Source: Fructilactobacillus hinvesii (GTDB lineage: Bacteria > Bacillota > Bacilli > Lactobacillales > Lactobacillaceae). Taken from it: DNA of 64,000 bases. The notes below the pieces were generated by a model that worked only from the letters and a program-made list of their open reading frames with translations, was not told the DNA's origin and did not search any database. The stretch covers positions 620,001 to 684,000 of the forward strand of contig NZ_CP097118.1 in assembly GCF_024029435.1 (NCBI RefSeq), given 5' to 3'. The position numbers and the translations under genes were made by a program. This document shows, one piece after another, positions 58,821-64,000 of the stretch. Every line of letters begins with the position of its first letter. Within the stretch, counting starts at the first letter, position 1.

Positions 58821-59687
58821 TTAAAGTTCTTTATTTACAACTTGTTTATAGACCTTTGCCAATACGGTTGCGTTGTTTAACGCTTCGTTTTTATTTTTTA
58901 ATTTGGCTGTTTTTTCATAGCATTTCGCTAAAAGAAAATAGAGATCGGCAATCATAAAGGTTGAATTTTTAGAGGTAATCCATTCAATTCCAGTATTTAA
59001 AACGTGGATGGCATTTTTAATTTGCTCTTCATGAAAAAGAGCTAAGGCATATTGGTAAAAAATGATATTTAAATTTTCACTATAATCAACATATGCTTGG
59101 TTAATAGTTGAAGCAAAAGCAATTTCAAAATTATGATTATCCATCTTGGTATAATGGCTAGATTTCACTTTAATTAAATTTATAGCACTAATTATGAGTA
59201 GTTCAATTGATGATAAATATTTTTTATCAGTGTGGTAGGTATATTGGAGCGCTAATTGTAAGTATCTTAAAGCAGGATCAGCTTGTTTGGACAATTGGTA
59301 GGTAGCGCATCCGTAGTAGTAATAATATTTTTGAAAATCATCATTTGAATCTAAACTAGCTAAAATATCTTCATTGTTCATGAATTTAATTAGTTCGGCA
59401 TAACGATGTTCGTTACATAGTTGTTCAATCTTGTGGCTAGCACTTTGAAAGTTACTAAACTCAAAGTAATCACTCAGCACAGTGTCATTTAATGAAATTT
59501 GTAATTTATGACAAATTTGTGCTAATAAAAGGGAACTAGGGATGTAATTCCCTTTTTCAATCCCACTGATCATCGATTGTGAGCAAATTCCGTCCGAAAG
59601 TTCAGCTTGAGATAAATGGCGTGCTTTTCGCTGCGCTTTTAAATAATCTCCTAAACTTTTTGATGATGTATTCCTGAATTGGTTCAT
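58821..59687 (-). CDS. Rgg/GadR/MutR-like transcriptional regulator
   Basis: 288 aa. N-terminal XRE helix-turn-helix (LGDYLKAQRKARHLSQAEL ... SQSMISGIEKGNYIPSS, residues ~12-65) followed by ~200 residues of TPR-like helices (EHRYAELIKFMNN ... YYYYGCATYQLSKQADP), the RRNPP layout in which a short peptide usually sets activity. No classical short hydrophobic pheromone gene with a ribosome binding site is seen upstream. Likely targets are the adjacent oxidoreductase or itself. GTGAGG precedes the ATG. Confidence 0.85.
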   Translation of the reverse strand: MNQFRNTSSKSLGDYLKAQRKARHLSQAELSDGICSQSMISGIEKGNYIPSSLLLAQICHKLQISLNDTVLSDYFEFSNFQSASHKIEQLCNEHRYAELIKFMNNEDILASLDSNDDFQKYYYYYGCATYQLSKQADPALRYLQLALQYTYHTDKKYLSSIELLIISAINLIKVKSSHYTKMDNHNFEIAFASTINQAYVDYSENLNIIFYQYALALFHEEQIKNAIHVLNTGIEWITSKNSTFMIADLYFLLAKCYEKTAKLKNKNEALNNATVLAKVYKQVVNKEL

Positions 59688-59720
59688 AGATATTCCTCAC
59701 AATTTAAAATTAATTTCACC

Positions 59721-59748
59721 AAGCAGTCCACCGACTGCTTTTTATTTT
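59721..59748 (+). terminator. hairpin with T-rich tail upstream of the regulator
   Basis: AAGCAGTC pairs with GACTGCTT around CACC, then TTTATTTT. As a plus-strand terminator it has no obvious gene before it; it may be a remnant. Confidence 0.45.
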
Positions 59749-59792
59749 GCTTTCAATTCGTTTCCTTAAACCGTTCTAAAAGTTAAAGTGAA

Positions 59793-59904
59793 CATTTATT
59801 ATAATTAGGCGGATTGTTTCTGATATTTTATCGGCGACGATCCGCCTAATTTTGTTTTAGTTTGTTCTTTTCTATGGAATTTAATCCATTTTTAAATATT
59901 ATCG
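59793..59904. repeat. structured 112-nt repeat, copy 1
   Basis: Aligns without gaps to copy 2 at 60906-61017 (26 differences by eye, ~77% identity). A 12-bp outer stem (59803-59814 with 59840-59851) encloses a hairpin CTGAT-ATTTT-ATCGG; a second small hairpin GGA-ATTTAA-TCC follows. Differences between copies keep the stems paired. Function unknown; terminator, leader or mobile-cassette boundary are all possible. Confidence 0.8.
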
Positions 59905-60037
59905 ATTTTTACTTTTAATTTTTCAAAAAAACTCTCAGTCTAGGAATTGTCTGAGTATCAACTTGTATAGTAATTCGATTTAATCATTGATAAAATGAAA
60001 TAAAAATAACTTAAATTTTTATTAAGGAGAACTTGTC

Positions 60038-60865
60038 GTGAGACCATTTTATTTTATTATTGGAATTATTTTAATTGCTGTTGGAATTTACTATTTAAAT
60101 AAAAACCATAATAATTCTAACTCTCCAGTAGAAAAAAACTTTTGGTTAACATATGGTAGTTTAGTTTTAGGGAGCGCGCTGCTAATTGGTTCACTAAGAA
60201 TAGAAATACTAACTAGTTTAGGCATTTTAGTGTTGTTTATTCTGTTGATCTATTATTGTATTCAACTTTATCAAAATCGAAATAAAGCCAAGGAGAAAAG
60301 AAAATCACAATGGACATCCAGATTGATTCTAGTTATTGTTTCATTATTTGCAATTGGATTTGCTGGTGAAATAAATGGTAATCAAAAAGCTGATCATTCA
60401 AGTAATCAGCAAACAAGCCAAAAGCATAATAACAATAAACAAAAACCTAAACCTAAAAAAAGTGAAAATAGCAACGACCAAAAAGAAAAGAATAATAAAG
60501 AAACTGAAAATGAAAAACAAAAAGCTGATAATCCTGAACAAAAGAAAGATGACGTTCAAAAGCAAAATGATAATAATCAACAAGAAGATGAAAACAGTCA
60601 GCAGAAACAAAATCAGCAAACCGATGATGCAAACAAGCAAAGTGTTGATCAATCTGCTAATCAATCAAATTCTTCTTCTAACAATCAGCAAGTAAATGAT
60701 TCAACAAAAGTTAACAGTACATCTGGAGCAGTTGTTGGTAATAGTAAAACCATGACTTATCATACTGCCGATCAAGCAAACTATCGAATTAGTAGTAGCA
60801 ACGTAGTTTACTTTAATTCTGAAGCAGATGCGCAAGCGGCCGGTTATCATAAGTCTTTACGCTAA
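60038..60865 (+). CDS. membrane protein with Gln/Lys/Asn-rich linker and C-terminal Ada-like (sunset) domain
   Basis: 275 aa. Residues 1-110 hold about four hydrophobic helices (FYFIIGIILIAVGIYYL; LILVIVSLFAIGFAG). A ~120-residue low-complexity linker rich in K, Q, N, D and E follows. The C-terminal ~40 residues (VVGNSKTMTYHTADQANY ... VVYFNSEADAQAAGYHKS) form a small domain also found at the end of secreted nucleases and other lactobacillar surface proteins. GTG 60038 follows AAGGAG. No enzyme domain is present, so it is probably a surface-anchored binding module. Flanked on both sides by the 112-nt repeat. Confidence 0.75.
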   Translation: MRPFYFIIGIILIAVGIYYLNKNHNNSNSPVEKNFWLTYGSLVLGSALLIGSLRIEILTSLGILVLFILLIYYCIQLYQNRNKAKEKRKSQWTSRLILVIVSLFAIGFAGEINGNQKADHSSNQQTSQKHNNNKQKPKPKKSENSNDQKEKNNKETENEKQKADNPEQKKDDVQKQNDNNQQEDENSQQKQNQQTDDANKQSVDQSANQSNSSSNNQQVNDSTKVNSTSGAVVGNSKTMTYHTADQANYRISSSNVVYFNSEADAQAAGYHKSLR

Positions 60866-60905
60866 AATAGATCATTTTGATCTGTACCCTATGATTTAAA
60901 ATAAA

Positions 60906-61017
60906 TATTTATTGCAATTAGGTGACTTGTTCCTGATATTTTATCAGCGATAAGCCACCTAATTTTATTTGAAATTGTTCCTTGTTGTAGAATTTAATTC
61001 ATTTTTGATTATCTTCG
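60906..61017. repeat. structured 112-nt repeat, copy 2
   Basis: Second copy, 40 bp after the stop of the membrane protein gene. The outer stem (60916-60928 with 60952-60964, one A-C mismatch) and the inner hairpin CTGAT-ATTTT-ATCAG are retained. Relative to copy 1, two base pairs have changed on both sides (C-G to T-A; A-T to C-G) and a wobble pair has become T-A. Confidence 0.8.
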
Positions 61018-61081
61018 TTAGTTCATATTTTTCCTTATATAACTAAGAAGATTATCATCATAAAAATACTCTACCGCTGCT

Positions 61082-61675
61082 TTATATTTCATTATTTTCA
61101 TCTACAATCTTCAAAAAATTCTCCACAATCCGTTCGCCCAAACCAGCCTCCGTCAAAATTGATTCCGGATGAAATTGAACGCCATACATTCGTTGGCTGG
61201 GAATTTCAGCCGCCATTAATTCTTGATGGTCATCGATGGCGGTGATCTTAAATTCAGCCGGAAGGGAGGCTCGTTCACCGACTAGGGAGTGATAGCGGGC
61301 GACCGTTCCAGTTGTTCCCGCCCCGTGAAAGAGGACACTATCATCATCGAGTTGTAACCGGGAAGTTTTTCCGTGCATCAAGTGTTGGGCGGGAACTACT
61401 TGGCCGTCACAAGCTTGAATCATGACCTGCAAGCCCATGCAGACTCCGAGCATCGGTACTTGACCGTGTAACTGACGCACCACGTCCAAACTAACTCCCG
61501 CGTCGTCTGGATTTCCGGGGCCGGGAGAAAGGACGATTCCGGCTGGATGTAACGCTTGAATCTCAGCCACCGTCAGTTCGTCGTTTTTGATTACCTGGAT
61601 GTCGGTTGTAAACTGACCGAGCAGTTGGTACAGGTTATACGTAAAACTGTCGTAGTTATCAATCAGTAAAATCAT
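61082..61675 (-). CDS. trpG: anthranilate synthase component II (glutamine amidotransferase)
   Basis: Supplies ammonia from glutamine to TrpE (197 aa). LLIDNYDSFTYNL start, oxyanion motif LSPGPGNP, nucleophile C79 in GVCMGLQ, and FHPES with the catalytic His/Glu. Overlaps trpE by 17 nt. It could also serve folate synthesis (PabA), but the T-box leader of the operon argues for tryptophan. Confidence 0.92.
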   Translation of the reverse strand: MILLIDNYDSFTYNLYQLLGQFTTDIQVIKNDELTVAEIQALHPAGIVLSPGPGNPDDAGVSLDVVRQLHGQVPMLGVCMGLQVMIQACDGQVVPAQHLMHGKTSRLQLDDDSVLFHGAGTTGTVARYHSLVGERASLPAEFKITAIDDHQELMAAEIPSQRMYGVQFHPESILTEAGLGERIVENFLKIVDENNEI

Positions 61676-63065
61676 CTGCTAGTACCTCCTGATGAGTGGC
61701 CCGTGCCAGTGCCTGGCGCACCACCCGGGTTTTATTGAAACATTCTTGATATTCGTGCTTGCCAATGCTGTCGGCCACGATTCCCGCGCCCGATTGCACC
61801 AGCAGTTGGTCGCCTTTTTGCTGCGCCAAGCGAATTCCGATGGCAAAGTCACAGTCGCCGTTAAAATCGAGGTAGCCAAAGGTTCCACCGTAGAGCCCGC
61901 GTTTTTGTTGCTCGAGTTGGGCAATTATTTTTAGGGCCGAACTCTTGGGCGCTCCGGATAAGGTTCCGGCGGGGAAAACGGCTTGGAGGGCATCAAGTGC
62001 AGATTGCTCGGGATCAATCTTACTTTCAACGGTCGAAGCGAGATGCATGACTTGTTGGTATTTGTGCAACCGCATATGCTCGGTGACCCGAACGGAGTTA
62101 AATTGGCTCACAGCTCCTAGATCATTACGACCTAGGTCGACGAGCATGTTGTGCTCGGCACTTTCCTTGGGATCGCTTAGTAGTTCTTGCGCCATTTGTT
62201 CGTCTTCAGCCTTATCTTTGCCCCGGCGCCTGGTTCCGGCTAACGGAAAAGTGGCGAGGTGCGAGCCCTTCTTTCGCAGTAAGGTTTCGGGCGAAGCGGT
62301 GGCTGCTTGAAATTCGCCACATCTGAAGTAACAATGGTAGTTACCCGTGAGTTCCTGGTACAACGCGAGCAGACTCCCCGTGGCCTGACCGACCAGGGGA
62401 TTGGACAAGATGAGTTGGAAAATATCACCTCGATAAATATGGTCGACAACTTGATCAATCAATCGGGTATAGGTCGGTTGGTCGTAGCTTGGTTGCAGGG
62501 GATGCGTTAGGTGCAATGTGGGTGCAGTGGTAAAACTAGCCTGTAAGCGCTGCAGCTCCTGCCGCAATTCTGCTAACGTGTCCGGTTCACCCTCGGGCAG
62601 ATTCTGAATCAGAGTAACTTCGTTCGTTTCTGGAGCAAAGCCCACTACTTCTGTGAAGAGGAGAAAGGCGGCATCAGCAAAATCGTATGGATTAGCCACT
62701 GCCGGAATGTTGGGAACGAGTTCACGACTATAATCATAGGCCAGGTACCCCACCAATCCGCCAGAAAAGGGAAGCGGTTGGTCCGCTGCATCGAAATGAT
62801 ATTTCTGCAGTAATTGTTCGAGGTAGGGTTGCAGTTTTTTTGAAATAGAGTGCCCGTTGGTTGTAATCACGCCTTCCCGGTAGGTAATTTGGTGTTGCGG
62901 ATGCAAGCCAAGGTAAATAATGTGCTGTTGATCAAAGGGTGGTTGCCCCGTGAGATCAAACAGGTAACCAGCGCCGGGATGTTCTTGATGAGCCTGCGCC
63001 ATGATCTGAGTGGGATTAAAGCCTGGATCGTAATACTTAAAAACGTGTCTTACATAATTTGTCAT
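61659..63065 (-). CDS. trpE: anthranilate synthase component I
   Basis: Chorismate-utilising enzyme (468 aa) making anthranilate. Conserved DIFQLILSNPL, the LAGTRRRG loop, ELLSDPKESAEHNMLVDLGRNDLG, and PAGTLSGAPK. ATG 63065 has GGAGG 7 nt upstream; the longer ORF reaches into the T-box terminator and is rejected. First gene of trpE-trpG, transcribed away from trpD. Confidence 0.93.
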   Translation of the reverse strand: MTNYVRHVFKYYDPGFNPTQIMAQAHQEHPGAGYLFDLTGQPPFDQQHIIYLGLHPQHQITYREGVITTNGHSISKKLQPYLEQLLQKYHFDAADQPLPFSGGLVGYLAYDYSRELVPNIPAVANPYDFADAAFLLFTEVVGFAPETNEVTLIQNLPEGEPDTLAELRQELQRLQASFTTAPTLHLTHPLQPSYDQPTYTRLIDQVVDHIYRGDIFQLILSNPLVGQATGSLLALYQELTGNYHCYFRCGEFQAATASPETLLRKKGSHLATFPLAGTRRRGKDKAEDEQMAQELLSDPKESAEHNMLVDLGRNDLGAVSQFNSVRVTEHMRLHKYQQVMHLASTVESKIDPEQSALDALQAVFPAGTLSGAPKSSALKIIAQLEQQKRGLYGGTFGYLDFNGDCDFAIGIRLAQQKGDQLLVQSGAGIVADSIGKHEYQECFNKTRVVRQALARATHQEVLADDFTD

Positions 63066-63091
63066 TGTGTAACCTCCAAAATAAAGAGCAT

Positions 63092-63411
63092 AAAAAAGTC
63101 CGCCCATAACAAGTAATTGTTAAGGACGGACAGTTTGATCCGCGGTGCCACCTTAATTGGAGGGTGCTTAAAAAAGCCCCACCCGCCTCAGCGAAGAACA
63201 ATCATTCTCCCGGAAACTGACGTATTCCAACACGTCACTAAGTACTCGGCGCTCGGCCTTTGATAGTGCCCTCGGTGGTCCATTTAACTACGGGTTGCTT
63301 GACTGATCTCTCACCACCATCAGTTCGCTGACAAGGCCGCGTAATCTTGATCTCCACGTCATCGGTTTGGATAACTAGTTTGGTTGTAGTTATCGACGGT
63401 TCAAATTGATT
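63092..63411 (-). promoter_or_regulatory. tryptophan T-box leader of trpEG
   Basis: The T-box sequence AAGGTGGCACCGCGG is on the minus strand at 63140-63154. The terminator pairs GTCCGTCC plus TTAACAA with TTGTTA plus GGGCGGAC (63098-63131), followed by six T (63092-63097). The likely specifier codon is TGG in AAATGGACCA (minus strand, 63280-63282), so uncharged tRNA-Trp should relieve termination. Confidence 0.92.
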
Positions 63412-63417
63412 TTTCTT

Positions 63418-63446
63418 AGCCTAAAACATTTCAAAGTTAATGTCAA
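63418..63446 (-). promoter_or_regulatory. trpEG promoter
   Basis: On the minus strand TTGACA (63441-63446) and TAGGCT (63418-63423) are 17 nt apart, just upstream of the T-box stem I. Back-to-back with the trpD promoter. Confidence 0.6.
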
Positions 63447-63471
63447 TGCTAAAAAAATTTTAAATTTATTC

Positions 63472-63500
63472 TTGACAAGGATTTCATTGCTCGTTATGAT
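63472..63500 (+). promoter_or_regulatory. trpD operon promoter
   Basis: TTGACA (63472-63477) and TATGAT (63495-63500) with exact 17-nt spacing; start near 63507. Confidence 0.82.
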
Positions 63501-63506
63501 TAGCAA

Positions 63507-63817
63507 CAACTAAATCCAACCCACAGAAACCGTTGAGATGGAGATTAAAACTAATGTGCCCGCCCAGAGAGTTGCCGGTGGTGAGAATGGCAGCCGAACG
63601 CAGTTAGTTAAATGGACCATCGAGGGCAAACCGGAACGCAGTGCAAGTATGGTTTGACGTGCAGACATACGTCAGTTGTCAGGAGGATGATGGTCCTCTG
63701 TTAAGTGGGGTAAACTACGATTCTTTCACTGGGAAGGACCGTTTTTTACCCAAATTCAAGGTGGCACCGCGGGAAACCGTCCTTAACTACAACAGTTAGT
63801 TAAGGGCGGTTTTTTTG
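63507..63817 (+). promoter_or_regulatory. tryptophan T-box leader of trpD
   Basis: Second complete T-box: likely specifier TGG at 63613-63615 in AAATGGACCA, T-box sequence AAGGTGGCACCGCGG at 63758-63772, and a terminator pairing AACCGTCCTTAACTA (63775-63789) with TAGTTAAGGGCGGTT (63797-63811), then seven T. It closely resembles the trpEG leader, so the two probably come from duplication. Confidence 0.93.
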
Positions 63818-63849
63818 TTGGTTGGAAAATTCAGGGAGGAATGCAACTC

Positions 63850-63897
63850 ATGAAAAGCAAACGATGGCAACGCCGGATTGAAGCTGATCGACACTAG
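63850..63897 (+). CDS. 15-codon ORF between the T-box and trpD
   Basis: MKSKRWQRRIEADRH with one tryptophan codon, preceded by GGGAGGA with 9 nt spacing and ending 21 bp before trpD. It could be a leader peptide that couples translation into trpD, or the remains of a displaced gene start. Only one Trp codon makes classical attenuation unlikely. Confidence 0.4.
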   Translation: MKSKRWQRRIEADRH

Positions 63898-63918
63898 GAA
63901 TAATAAAAGGAGTTAACC

Positions 63919-64000
63919 ATGATTAAAACCGCAATTACGTTATTGAGCCAACGCCACGATTTAACCGCCGTCCAAACCCATGCTGTATTAGATGAAATGA
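63919..64000 (+). CDS. trpD: anthranilate phosphoribosyltransferase (partial, N-terminus)
   Basis: First 27 codons, MIKTAITLLSQRHDLTAVQ then THAVLDEM, before the window ends. The start matches TrpD N-terminal helices and its position after a Trp T-box supports the call. AAGGAG precedes ATG 63919. Confidence 0.8.
   Translation, partial: MIKTAITLLSQRHDLTAVQTHAVLDEM

Noticed and set aside
60398..60695. Overlapping ORFs on both strands in the Lys/Gln-rich linker region
   Set aside because: Low-complexity A-rich sequence gives spurious open frames; only the 60038 frame has a start signal and domain homology.
59721..61017. Insertion sequence around the 112-nt repeats
   Set aside because: The repeats are direct, not inverted, and the enclosed gene is not a transposase.

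Overview
The window is chromosomal DNA from a low-to-mid GC Firmicute, almost certainly a member of the Lactobacillaceae; I cannot name the genus safely. The evidence is the gene order (rpoB-rpoC ... rpsL-rpsG-fusA, an unbroken S10/spc/alpha ribosomal cluster, rplQ followed by an L17 downstream element, ecfA1-ecfA2-ecfT-truA-rplM-rpsI), a zinc-type S14, T-box leaders, a yjdF leader, a CamS lipoprotein and a GatCAB amidotransferase.

Layout. 1-3952: end of rpoB and all of rpoC. 4001-6445: an AT-rich DUF3800 gene, a candidate stand-alone small RNA, xpt under a guanine-type riboswitch, and a ComC-type prepilin peptidase. 6481-9767: rpsL-rpsG-fusA. 9787-23943: about 30 ribosomal protein, secY, adk, infA and rpoA genes, all on the plus strand, closed by the L17 downstream element. 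23974-28261: ECF transporter module, truA, rplM-rpsI. 28262-33096: an AT-rich insert carrying one giant Type ISP restriction-modification gene. 33175-36808: hom divergent from thrC-thrB. 36842-39727: yjdF with its riboswitch, a ribbon-helix-helix-like/SPFH pair, a DUF2187 protein and a GH73 glucosaminidase. 39727-51967: PurK-like ATP-grasp gene, pcrA, ligA, camS, gatCAB, a lipid kinase and rlmD. 51968-54010: an AT-rich insert with a reverse transcriptase preceded by a structured non-coding region. 54014-55802: remnant of a second RlmD-like gene, an old-yellow-enzyme gene, and glutathione peroxidase. 55944-61080: an AT-rich accessory stretch (DUF1828/DUF6978-like pair, quinone oxidoreductase, small membrane protein, Rgg-like regulator, a membrane protein flanked by two copies of a structured 112-nt repeat). 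61082-64000: trpE-trpG and trpD as divergent units, each with its own tryptophan T-box leader.

The two most interesting loci are defence-like. First, the Type ISP gene starts with 14 tandem AGACA units directly after its ATG. With 14 units the ATG is out of frame with the enzyme (a 28-codon dead end); 13 or 16 units would restore one frame of about 1,590 codons. This looks like a phase-variable restriction system caught in the OFF state. Second, the 509-aa reverse transcriptase (YSDD active site, UG/Abi-like architecture) has about 250 nt of conserved-looking structure upstream. It ends in a 13-bp hairpin plus T-run just before the RT ribosome binding site and contains a 9-nt direct repeat with a 15-nt period. 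That is the layout expected for a defence RT with its own template RNA.

In the core, translation and transcription genes are read together from a few strong promoters and are controlled by RNA leaders rather than visible protein operators (xpt, rpsJ, rplM, yjdF, both trp units).
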